Shown here: positions 17,465-24,662 of the stretch, piece after piece
How positions within the stretch are numbered: position 1 is the first letter of the stretch
Layout of the letters: each line of letters opens with the position of its first letter
Origin: Oscillospiraceae bacterium
GTDB lineage: Bacteria > Bacillota > Clostridia > Oscillospirales > Acutalibacteraceae
Assembly (NCBI GenBank): GCA_022650485.1
Contig: JALCPP010000003.1
Span: 231,790 to 295,789, forward strand
DNA: 64,000 nt
Direction: 5' to 3'
Notes under the pieces: generated by a model
The model's database searches: none
What the model was told of the DNA's origin: nothing
Seen by the model: the letters and a program-made list of their open reading frames with translations, nothing else
Made by a program: the position numbers and the translations under genes

Positions 17465-18474
17465 ACACAAAAACAAAAAAGCTGCTCCTGATGAATCTGC
17501 CGTATCTGTTCATCGCGCTGTTCGCCACCAAGTTCGGGCAGGCGTGGCGGCTGGCCGGAGGCGCGGACGCTTCGGGGAAGCTCCTACACCTGATGGACGG
17601 ACTTACCGCCGCGTTTTCTTCCCCGCTGCCGAGCTTTGATCCGGCTGACCTCGGCGTTGGCGTCCTTCTCGCCGCCGCGCTCCGGCTGGCGGTCTATGTT
17701 AAGGGCCGGAACGCCAAGAAATTCCGCAAAAACGTGGAATACGGTTCGGCCCGCTGGGGCAAGGCCGAGGACATCAAGCCGTACATTGACCCCGTTTTTG
17801 AAAACAACGTCATTCTCACGCAGACGGAACGGCTCACCATGAACAGCCGACCGAAGGACCCTAAGACGTCACGGAACAAAAACGTGCTGGTCATCGGCGG
17901 CTCCGGCTCCGGCAAAACGCGGTTTTTCATCAAGTCGAACCTGATGCAGTGCGATTCCAAGGACTATCCGACAAGCTTCGTTGTTACGGACCCGAAGGGC
18001 AGCATCGTCGTGGAATGCGGAAATCTTCTGCAGCGCAGGGGCTACCGCATCAAAATTCTCAACACCATCAACTTCAAAAAATCGATGCGTTACAACCCTT
18101 TTGCCTACATTCACAGTGAAAAGGACATTTTGAAGCTGGTCACGGCGCTGATCGCCAACACCAAGGGGAACGGCAAATCCGGAGATGACTTCTGGGAAAA
18201 GGCAGAGACCCTCTTTTACACGGCGCTCATCGGCTACATCCATTATGAGGCCCCGGTCGAGGAACAGAATTTCGCCACGCTGATCGAATTCATCAACGCC
18301 TCGGAAGTAAGAGAGGACGATGAGGAATTCAAAAATCCCGTGGATCTCATGTTCGAGGCTCTGGAAAAAGAAAATCCGAACCACTTCGCCGTCCGGCAAT
18401 ATAAGAAATACAAGTTGGCGGCGGGTGTTATATGCTCTAAGAGGCTTATTTATCATGATTTTTGTCATGGTTGA
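17461..18474 (+). pseudogene. virD4: VirD4/TraG-type coupling protein, 5' fragment split by an element
   Basis: This fragment encodes the N-terminal half of the type IV coupling ATPase. Two hydrophobic segments (residues 8-25 and about 60-78) are followed by Walker A GGSGSGKT at 146-153. VirD4-like sequence runs to KYKLAAG at residue 322 (base 18,425). The next residues (VICSKRLIYHDFCHG) are read from the inserted element and end at a chance stop. The missing part is at 41,892-42,717. Joining the two gives a 596-residue ORF in frame with KTAKSILISCGAR, the expected family sequence. As it stands, DNA transfer by this ICE should lack its motor. Confidence 0.9.
18424..18425. other. Left junction (attL core GG) of the outer element in virD4
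   Basis: virD4 sequence ends in GCGGCGGG and the element begins TGTTATATGC. The same GG precedes CAAAACAGC at the right junction (41,890-41,891). A two-base shared core fits crossover by a large serine recombinase. Confidence 0.8.
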
Positions 18475-18499
18475 TAGGTACATTTCTTAGAGCATTTTT
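18433..18499 (+). terminator. Terminator between attL and the outer recombinase
   Basis: TGCTCTAAGA (18433-18442) pairs perfectly with TCTTAGAGCA (18485-18494), followed by TTTTTC. The loop is long and itself partly symmetric around TCATGA. It would block read-through from the virD4 promoter into the recombinase gene. Confidence 0.6.
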
Positions 18500-18519
18500 C
18501 ATGCAGGAGGTCGGCGGAC

Positions 18520-18927
18520 ATGATGAAAAATAAGATTACGCCGCTGTATGAGCGGCTATCCCGGGACGATGAACTGGACGGCGAAAGCAACAGCATTACT
18601 CACCAAAAACAGATGTTGGAAGACTATGCCCGAAAGAACGGTTTCCCACGTCCGACCCATTTCACCGACGACGGCATAAGCGGAACCCGGTTCGACCGTC
18701 CCGGATTCACGGCTATGATGGAGGAAGTCGAAACGGGACATGTTGATGCCATCATTGTCAAGGATATGAGCCGCTTGGGGCGAGATTATCTCAAAGTCGG
18801 TCAAATCATGGAGATTCTGCGACAGAAGAATGTCCGGTTAATTGCCCTCAATGACGGCGTGGACAGCTTCAAAGGCGACGACGATTTTACGCCGTTCCGG
18901 AACATCATGAACGGAATGCTTTTATAA
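18520..18927 (+). pseudogene. Large serine recombinase of the outer element, 5' fragment
   Basis: The N-terminal catalytic domain of a TndX/TnpX-like recombinase. Ser14 (YERLSRDD) is the nucleophile, with DDGISGTRFDRPGF, KDMSRLGRDYLKVGQ and DFTPFRNIMN following. Real sequence ends at base 18,913; the last residues (GMLL) come from the inner element. The rest of the gene is at 26,318-27,816. The rejoined ORF is 1,893 bases (630 residues), the expected size, with NEWYARDTSKK restored at the joint. The ribosome site is GCAGGAGG. The gene is disrupted, so the outer element cannot excise by itself. Confidence 0.9.
18910..18913. other. Left junction (shared AACG) of the inner element
   Basis: The recombinase codons ATC ATG AAC G are followed by element sequence GAATGCTTTT. 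AACG recurs at 26,314-26,317 before AGTGGTACGCC, so crossover lies within these four bases. Confidence 0.82.
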
Positions 18928-18972
18928 AGAATGGTAAAATATTTACAGCAAGTCAAGGCAGTATTATTGAAT

Positions 18973-19014
18973 AAAACAACCGACAGCTATCACTCAGTGG
19001 CTGTCGGTTGTTTT
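18973..19014 (-). terminator. Strong bidirectional terminator
   Basis: AAAACAACCGACAGC (18973-18987) pairs perfectly over 15 bases with GCTGTCGGTTGTTTT (19000-19014). It lies 27 bases after the stop of the leftward P-II-like gene, so it terminates that two-gene unit. The A/T-rich flanks allow action on both strands. Confidence 0.85.
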
Positions 19015-19041
19015 GCAATATAAAGCAAAAGCTGCTATGTC

Positions 19042-19710
19042 CTATTTATATATTCCATAGACCCTATTAATATTTTGAATATAAATAATACCCTTCCCCG
19101 GATCGTCAATTTTTAACTGTGCGCGTATAGAAGATACAATCGCATCTGTCATATCTGCTTCCGATACGATAAGAACGATTTCCTTTTCGGGTTCGATGTC
19201 CATGGAAAACAACTTGCTGGTTTCATGAATACCGGAACCCCTGCCTCCCATAATGGTTCCTCCTTTTGAACCTGCTTTGGTTGCAGCATCAATAACATCT
19301 TCGGCTTTACCCTTTTCCACAATTGTTGTTATTATGTGATACATCGTATTCTCCACTCCTTTTTCATGATCTACACTTTCACAAGGAAAGCTTTTTGTCC
19401 CCAATATTTTACAAACTGAAGTTGTAAAAGCAATGCCATGATTCGGCTTTTTGAAATCAAATTCTTTATTGAGCCCTTCAAGAGATTGATACGCTGTTGT
19501 CGTATCAGTCAACATAAAACAAATTTCTTTTCGTATATCAGAGAGTCCAATAAAATTTAAGATTCGATTGCTAACAGTTCCTTTTCCTATAGTCAATGTA
19601 CCGCCTTTAATCCCGTATTGTTTTGCTCGTTTTAGCACCTTGCTCCCAAATCCAAAATCAACGATAACACATATCAATTCTATTTCTGTTGTCTTAGACT
19701 CGTTGTTCAT
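19042..19710 (-). CDS. Tandem P-II-like nitrogen-regulator-family protein
   Basis: A 222-residue cytoplasmic protein made of two P-II-like domains. Each has a beta-alpha-beta start (IELICVIVDFGFGSKVLKRA; MYHIITTIVEKGKAEDVIDAA) and a Gly-rich T/B-loop region (KGGTLTIGKG; KGGTIMGGRGSG). Classical GlnB is about 112 residues, so this is a fused pair. The ribosome site on the minus strand is AGGAGGTG. It is co-transcribed with the DUF1538 membrane protein just upstream (5-base gap), and P-II-like proteins commonly regulate neighbouring transporters. The small-molecule ligand is unknown. Confidence 0.82.
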   Translation of the reverse strand: MNNESKTTEIELICVIVDFGFGSKVLKRAKQYGIKGGTLTIGKGTVSNRILNFIGLSDIRKEICFMLTDTTTAYQSLEGLNKEFDFKKPNHGIAFTTSVCKILGTKSFPCESVDHEKGVENTMYHIITTIVEKGKAEDVIDAATKAGSKGGTIMGGRGSGIHETSKLFSMDIEPEKEIVLIVSEADMTDAIVSSIRAQLKIDDPGKGIIYIQNINRVYGIYK

Positions 19711-19715
19711 GGGAT

Positions 19716-21197
19716 TTACACCTCCTTTTTTGTCTTAACTTTATAAACCAAACCCAACAATTGCAAGGCGATTAACGGGGTCATTGCAACCATTGAGATA
19801 ATTCCGAACCCATCGACTAAAACACTGGCCCCCCTTGTAGCTTCGGCAGCTCCTTGTGCATATGCCAATATAAATGTAGCTGTCATTGGGCCGGAGGCCA
19901 CTCCGCCCGAATCAAAGGCAATACCTACAAAGAGTTTGGGAACGAAATACATCAACGCAATGGAAATCATATATCCCGGAAGCAGGTACTGCCATAATTG
20001 TAAATCTGGAATCAGAATTCTGACGATGGATAACGCCACAGCGATACCAACCCCGATAGAAAGCGTGACCATAACAACTTTTCTGCTTACGTAGCCGCTT
20101 GTGACATCTTCAATCTGATGTGTTAGCACATACACGGCCGGTTCTGCAAGTATGGTAACAACGCCAAGTATAAACCCTACAATAATGACATAAGCCTTGT
20201 TATTCAATAATGCTATATTGTAGCCAACCGTACTTCCTACAGCCATAAAGCCGGCATTAACCCCAACCAGAAACAAAACAAGGCCCAGAAACGTAAACAA
20301 TATGCCAAACAGAATTTTACGAACGGCTCTGTTGGACAATTTGAAAGATACTTTTTGAAATATTATAAAAATTAGTATAATGGGGAGTAAGGCCAGGCTT
20401 ATTTCTAAAGCCACATCTGGAGTTTCATGAAGGAAAGGAAAAAGTATCGAGTTTGATGTTAACTCCTGAGAAAGATCACCTGTTATATTATCTGTCTTTG
20501 ATAAGATACTCATGACCATGACCGAAATTATTGCGCCTGTTGAGGCAATTGCCACCAGTCCAAAACTATCTTTTTCAGATGATTTACTATCCTTTTTTAA
20601 TTTTGAAACGCCTATTGCGAGAGATAAAATAAACGGTACGGTTAAAGCGCCTGTTGTCGCTCCCGATGCGTCAAAGGATATTGCTAAAAACTCCGGTGTT
20701 GTAAATATCGCAAGCGCAAAAATAATACCATAAAGAATTGTTAGTAATTTATATAGTGGAAAATTATAAACAATTTTTATAAGTCCTATTGAAAGCATTA
20801 TAGCGATACCAGCAGATACAATACCAACAATACTCCACTTTGAAATCATGCCTGATGTGACCGAGCTAATCTGCTCTGCCAAAATATGAAGGTCAGGTTC
20901 AGCAACAGATATAAAAAAGCCAAGAATGATTCCGGAAATCACTACAATCCATATTTTATTGGCCTTTGCGATCGTTGCGCCCAGATTATTTCCAATTGGA
21001 GTAATTCCAATGTCCACTCCAATGAGAAAAACTGTTAAACCCAAAATAATAAGTACCGCACCAATGAGAAACCTTATTAGTAATGCTGTATCAATTGGAG
21101 ATATCGTAAAATGTAAGATCAGCACTATAACAGTAATCGGTAGAACCGAATACAGAACCTCTTTAAGCTTTGAAATAATCACATTCAAATATTCCAC
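19716..21197 (-). CDS. DUF1538 membrane protein (two tandem DUF1538 repeats)
   Basis: A 493-residue, very hydrophobic protein with about 12 membrane segments arranged as two homologous halves. The repeated signatures are SFDASGATTGALTVPF in the first half and AFDSGGVASGPMTATF in the second, with ISVAEPDLHILAEQISSVTSG and VTILAEPAVYVLTHQIEDVTSG also matching. The family has no established substrate. Pairing with a P-II-like protein suggests a transporter gated by metabolic state. AT-richer than the mobilization genes beside it, it is clearly cargo. Confidence 0.85.
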   Translation of the reverse strand: MEYLNVIISKLKEVLYSVLPITVIVLILHFTISPIDTALLIRFLIGAVLIILGLTVFLIGVDIGITPIGNNLGATIAKANKIWIVVISGIILGFFISVAEPDLHILAEQISSVTSGMISKWSIVGIVSAGIAIMLSIGLIKIVYNFPLYKLLTILYGIIFALAIFTTPEFLAISFDASGATTGALTVPFILSLAIGVSKLKKDSKSSEKDSFGLVAIASTGAIISVMVMSILSKTDNITGDLSQELTSNSILFPFLHETPDVALEISLALLPIILIFIIFQKVSFKLSNRAVRKILFGILFTFLGLVLFLVGVNAGFMAVGSTVGYNIALLNNKAYVIIVGFILGVVTILAEPAVYVLTHQIEDVTSGYVSRKVVMVTLSIGVGIAVALSIVRILIPDLQLWQYLLPGYMISIALMYFVPKLFVGIAFDSGGVASGPMTATFILAYAQGAAEATRGASVLVDGFGIISMVAMTPLIALQLLGLVYKVKTKKEV

Positions 21198-21227
21198 TTC
21201 CTCTCTGCCTGTTTATGACAAAATAAA

Positions 21228-22184
21228 TTAACTATATTTTGTGAGCCAACCCATAAACTCCTGCAAGCTGATCTCTCCAGCATCACATTTGGCTTTTTCT
21301 TCCCTCGCCTTTTCGCTCCATGCGTAGAAATCCTCCTGCTCAATCTTCCCGGCCTTAATCCAGCCAAAGCGTTTTTTGTACTCCCGGCGATAGACCTTGA
21401 AGATATCATCATCCTTGCGCTTTTCCGTCCAAGCCTTAATTGACCCTACATCCCTGCAGGTGCGCCCCTTATCATCAATCGGACGATTACAATATTCCGC
21501 ATCGGAACGCCCGGAGAGGACAAAATACTTTCCGCAGTTTTTGCAGATGCGCACAGGCTGTTCCTGCTTCACGAACTCCCTCACAAAGTAATCAACCATA
21601 TCATAGATGTTTTTCGGATACAGCACCTCGGAAAAGGTCTTACGGTCAATGACCTCAAAGCTCATGGGCTGGGGCTGAAACTGAAAGGTGTTCAGTTGGT
21701 CACTTCCACGGTAGTTATAGTACCGCACCATCTTTTTCTGTACCGGCTCCTTGGGGCTGGTGTCCAAATCCAGCACATGGGCAAAGAGTGTTTTAATCTG
21801 ATCCTGCATCGTGTGAACATTGGATGGAATGTGTGTCAGTTCCTTACGAGGCAACAGGTCATGCACATTCGCATAATTCTGCCGCTTGGCCTGTTCCAGC
21901 CTATCTTGCCATTCCAGACGAAGCAGCTCGAAGTAAATGTGCTTGGGGGCTATCATGTCCAGCGCCGCCAAAACCTCCTCCGCATACCGCTGTTCCTTAG
22001 AGGAATACAGTTCCACGAGTGCCTTGCCCATACCGTCAAATAACTCGCCATATGCCCAAACATCCAAATAGAGCAGTTCCATCAGACTTGTCCCGAAGGG
22101 CAGGTCTTTTTTCTTTTTCTGCTCATTTCCATATTCAAAATGCTCTTTGCCATCTGCAACCCAAACCTTGTATGTGTAACGCAT
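21228..22184 (-). CDS. DUF6076 zinc-binding protein
   Basis: A 318-residue protein with a large helical N-terminal part. The C-terminal treble-clef-like zinc motif has CKNCGKYF, then EYCNRP, then GRTCRDVGS, the pattern of the DUF6076 family found on clostridial mobile elements. No catalytic motif is seen. Transcription runs leftward toward the DUF1538 gene, 30 bases away. It might be a regulator or part of element biology. The upstream 410 bases hold the candidate oriT. Confidence 0.65.
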   Translation of the reverse strand: MRYTYKVWVADGKEHFEYGNEQKKKKDLPFGTSLMELLYLDVWAYGELFDGMGKALVELYSSKEQRYAEEVLAALDMIAPKHIYFELLRLEWQDRLEQAKRQNYANVHDLLPRKELTHIPSNVHTMQDQIKTLFAHVLDLDTSPKEPVQKKMVRYYNYRGSDQLNTFQFQPQPMSFEVIDRKTFSEVLYPKNIYDMVDYFVREFVKQEQPVRICKNCGKYFVLSGRSDAEYCNRPIDDKGRTCRDVGSIKAWTEKRKDDDIFKVYRREYKKRFGWIKAGKIEQEDFYAWSEKAREEKAKCDAGEISLQEFMGWLTKYS

Positions 22185-22439
22185 CCTTTATCACCTCATC
22201 CAAACGACTTAATGTTAAAATTATTATACATTAGTCTTGACAGGATTGCAAGGTTTTGTTACTATATAAATATGGACTTACCGTTATATATTTTATTGTT
22301 TAGTCTTTTGCCAAAGGAGATGACGCCTATGATTGCAATATAGCAAAAGCCGCCACTCCACGGCAATGGAATGACGGCTCGTGAAACCGAAGCGGTTTCA
22401 AAAATTGGTTGCTCTCATTGTAACCCAAAGGGAGCGAAA

Positions 22440-22546
22440 AAGCAAGGGAGCATTTGCGGGGCGGGGGTACGCTCACTACCCTTCAGGGTAGGCCAGCATA
22501 TTGTTTGTATTGACAGCGGGCTTTCGCCCGCCGCCAATACAAACAG
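22440..22546. other. Candidate oriT of the inner element
   Basis: The 413-base gap 22,185-22,597 contains no gene. Just before mobC it has a CTACCCT-TC-AGGGTAG hairpin (22476-22491). Reading the minus strand this is followed by TGAGCGTACCCCC. A nested hairpin comes next, GTTTGTATTG/CAATACAAAC (22503-22512, 22535-22544) enclosing GCGGGC-TTTC-GCCCGC. Hairpins flanking a short conserved stretch beside mobC and relaxase genes are the usual oriT layout. The nick site itself is not established. Confidence 0.5.
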
Positions 22547-22597
22547 CTGGTCGGGGGCGCTGCCCCCAAGCCCCCGGAACGAAAGGAGCGTAATTGC

Positions 22598-22906
22598 TTG
22601 AAAAAAGATAAAATGTTCGCCATGCGTATGAGCTCAGCGGACTATGACCGTATTCAGAATAAAGCGCAGCTGTCGGGAATGACCATGACGGATTTCCTCA
22701 CCCTGTCCGCACTTGGTAAGGAAATCATTGTGGTCAACGGCTTGGACGCTGTCACCGTACAGCTGAAAGCCATCGGGAAAAATCTAAACCAGCTGACAGT
22801 ACTTTGCAATATGGGCAGGATTACCTGCCCCGACCTCACCGAAACAAAACGGAGCTTCGGGGCGGTGTTTGATTCCATCTGCGGACTGATGGACAAAGGG
22901 GCGTGA
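22598..22906 (+). CDS. mobC: MobC-type relaxosome protein
   Basis: A 102-residue protein with an N-terminal ribbon-helix-helix-like segment (MFAMRMSSADYDRIQNKAQLSGMTMTDF in part) and the MobC pattern KAIGKNLNQLTVLCNMG. The start is TTG 22,598 behind AAAGGAG. Such proteins bind oriT and help the relaxase open it. Four bases separate it from the relaxase gene. Confidence 0.82.
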   Translation: MKKDKMFAMRMSSADYDRIQNKAQLSGMTMTDFLTLSALGKEIIVVNGLDAVTVQLKAIGKNLNQLTVLCNMGRITCPDLTETKRSFGAVFDSICGLMDKGA

Positions 22907-22910
22907 GCCT

Positions 22911-24290
22911 ATGGCAATCGTCACCGCCATCAAGGAAAAGACGCAGAGCCGCACCGCCATGAAAAAGGTGATGGATTATGTGGCGCAGGATTATAAAACC
23001 CTTTTTCAAAATGAGAACGGCGAACAATGCAGGCTGCTGTCCGGGCAGAACTGCTGCGGAGAAACCGCCTTTCAGGAATTCATGGTAACGAAAAAGCAGT
23101 ACAGAAAAGAAAAAGGCGTGTATTTCTACCAGTATGTGCAGAGCTTCAAACCGGACTGCGGCGTCACACCGCAGGAAATCCACCAGATGGGAATTGAGCT
23201 TGCCCGACGCTTTGAGGGCTTTGAAGTTCAGATTGCCACCCACATCGACCGTGACCACTGGCACAATCACCTGATTGTCAATTCCGTCAGCTGTGAAACC
23301 GGGCTGAAGCTGCAATTCAATGAAAAGGATTTGGAGCAGCTGCGCACCCTCTCCGATGAAATCTGTGCAGCGCATGGTCTGGAGATTTTGAAGCCCTACG
23401 AAAAACCCGCCATGAAATCGATGGGCGCAGGCGAATACCGCTCGGCTGTGCGGGGCGGGAGCTACAAATTCCAGCTGATGAACGCCATTGACACGGCGCT
23501 CTCCCAAAGCCGCACACAGGCCGAATTCACCGCCTGCATGGGGGAAATGGGTTATGGGGTGAAATGGATACCACAGCACAAATACATCACCTACACCGCC
23601 CCCACAGGCCAGCGGTGCAGGGACAACAAGCTCCATGATGAAAAATATCTCAAGGAAAGGATGGAACAGCATTTTGCCCAACTTGAACGAACTCAAGGCT
23701 TTGAACAAGCCGCAGGAGATACCACAGAAGCTGACCACGCCCTATCTGCCGCAGGTCAGCGCCATTCCGACAGAGGAATGGGATGCCATGCTGAACAGCC
23801 AGACCGTATTGTTGGAACGAATGGCGGCTCTGGGGCAATATATCTCGACCCTGCCGACCACACCGCAAATCGAGAAAGCCATCCGGGATTATTGTCAGGG
23901 GATATACGACAATCAGGGGGATATGCTGTGCCGGGTGATCAACGACCAGCACAGTCGGATTTCGCAGACGGTGACGGAGATGCTCTCGAAGCAGGAGAAC
24001 AATCTGGACCGGAAGATGCAACAGGGCTTCAAGGAACAGACGGAGTTACTGCGGCACCGGGATGTGCTGCCGTGGAAACTCAAAATCAAGTGGACAGCCG
24101 TGGGGCTGCTCTCCTCAACAGTGCTCTATACCTTGCTAAGTCTGTTGAAGATTTTATGAATCCCTATGACCCGGATGCCGAACGGCAGAAATACGCACAG
24201 GAGCGTATGCGCCGTAAATCCGGCAAAAAGAAAAAGCAGAAGCACGGTTACAGTCCTGAGTACAAGCAGGACATGGAGCAAAGCATGTAG
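22911..24290 (+). CDS. Relaxase/mobilization nuclease (MobP-like)
   Basis: A 459-residue protein. The relaxase domain (1-250) carries His111 and the His115/His117/His119 cluster of THIDRDHWHNH, which binds the catalytic metal. Tyr23 in MDYVAQD is a candidate nucleophile. From about residue 260 to 400 the composition becomes Gly/Asp/Gln-rich and looks like an out-of-frame translation, exactly where another gene (23,635-24,159) is encoded in the +1 frame. The end (SVEDFMNPYDPDAERQKYAQERMRRKSGKKKKQKHGYS in part) is again normal and Lys-rich. It nicks the element's oriT for transfer via a helper. Confidence 0.85.
   Translation: MAIVTAIKEKTQSRTAMKKVMDYVAQDYKTLFQNENGEQCRLLSGQNCCGETAFQEFMVTKKQYRKEKGVYFYQYVQSFKPDCGVTPQEIHQMGIELARRFEGFEVQIATHIDRDHWHNHLIVNSVSCETGLKLQFNEKDLEQLRTLSDEICAAHGLEILKPYEKPAMKSMGAGEYRSAVRGGSYKFQLMNAIDTALSQSRTQAEFTACMGEMGYGVKWIPQHKYITYTAPTGQRCRDNKLHDEKYLKERMEQHFAQLERTQGFEQAAGDTTEADHALSAAGQRHSDRGMGCHAEQPDRIVGTNGGSGAIYLDPADHTANRESHPGLLSGDIRQSGGYAVPGDQRPAQSDFADGDGDALEAGEQSGPEDATGLQGTDGVTAAPGCAAVETQNQVDSRGAALLNSALYLAKSVEDFMNPYDPDAERQKYAQERMRRKSGKKKKQKHGYSPEYKQDMEQSM
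23635..24159 (+). CDS. MobB-like membrane protein nested out of frame in the relaxase gene
   Basis: Up to 174 residues encoded entirely inside the relaxase gene in another frame. The sequence looks properly coding: a helical/coiled region (QIEKAIRDYCQGIYDNQGDM; ISQTVTEMLSKQENNLDRKMQQ), then a basic stretch and a C-terminal membrane helix (AVGLLSSTVLYTLLSLLKIL). The first ATG (23,635) has no good ribosome site. TTG 23,674, behind AGGAAAGGA, may be the true start. The layout recalls ColE1/RSF1010 MobB, also overlapped with MobA; homology to those is not claimed. Confidence 0.65.
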   Translation: MMKNISRKGWNSILPNLNELKALNKPQEIPQKLTTPYLPQVSAIPTEEWDAMLNSQTVLLERMAALGQYISTLPTTPQIEKAIRDYCQGIYDNQGDMLCRVINDQHSRISQTVTEMLSKQENNLDRKMQQGFKEQTELLRHRDVLPWKLKIKWTAVGLLSSTVLYTLLSLLKIL

Positions 24291-24302
24291 GAGGTGTTTT
24301 GG

Positions 24303-24569
24303 TTGGCGTTTACTTTTCGTGATTTTTGGCGCAAATTCTGGGCTCTGGTGCAAGACGACCATGCGGAATTGGATCTTGACGCCCTTGCCGCCGATTGGCA
24401 GGCGGCAAACCGCAGTCGAAAGTCCACCTCCTACCGGGAGGTGACCATCGGAAAGGTGCTCTACCGGCTTACCAGTGTGTTCGAGGGCACCAAGGATCTT
24501 GACAAAACCATGGAGCGGCTGGCGATTCAGAACGCAATTGATCCATCCAAACCGCAGGAAAAAGCATAA
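24303..24569 (+). CDS. Small mobilization-region protein of unknown function
   Basis: About 88 residues. TTG 24,303 follows GGAGGTG directly; the in-frame GTG 24,294 lies within the ribosome site. The N-terminus is aromatic (FTFRDFWRKFWALVQDD) and the rest helical (LDLDALAADWQAAN; DLDKTMERLAIQNAI). No named family is recognised. It sits between the relaxase and recombinase genes. Confidence 0.55.
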   Translation: MAFTFRDFWRKFWALVQDDHAELDLDALAADWQAANRSRKSTSYREVTIGKVLYRLTSVFEGTKDLDKTMERLAIQNAIDPSKPQEKA

Positions 24570-24588
24570 TTCACCTGTGTTGTCTGGA

Positions 24589-24636
24589 CTGTCGGCAGTA
24601 TATACGGTATACTGATGCTGATAATACTGCCGACAG
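24589..24636 (+). terminator. 13-bp perfect inverted repeat before the inner recombinase
   Basis: CTGTCGGCAGTAT (24589-24601) and ATACTGCCGACAG (24624-24636) enclose a 22-base loop with its own TATACGGTATA symmetry, followed by TTTG. It could terminate the mobilization operon, or be an operator for the recombinase gene that starts 27 bases later. Confidence 0.55.
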
Positions 24637-24662
24637 TTTGGGCTTGCGGAAAGTGAGGGAAA

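Noticed and set aside
18424..18474. VICSKRLIYHDFCHG as the natural C-terminus of VirD4
   Set aside because: These codons are element DNA after the GG junction; VirD4 proteins are about 600 residues.
22836..23738. 300-residue minus-strand ORF opposite the relaxase
   Set aside because: Mirror of the relaxase coding strand; no motif.
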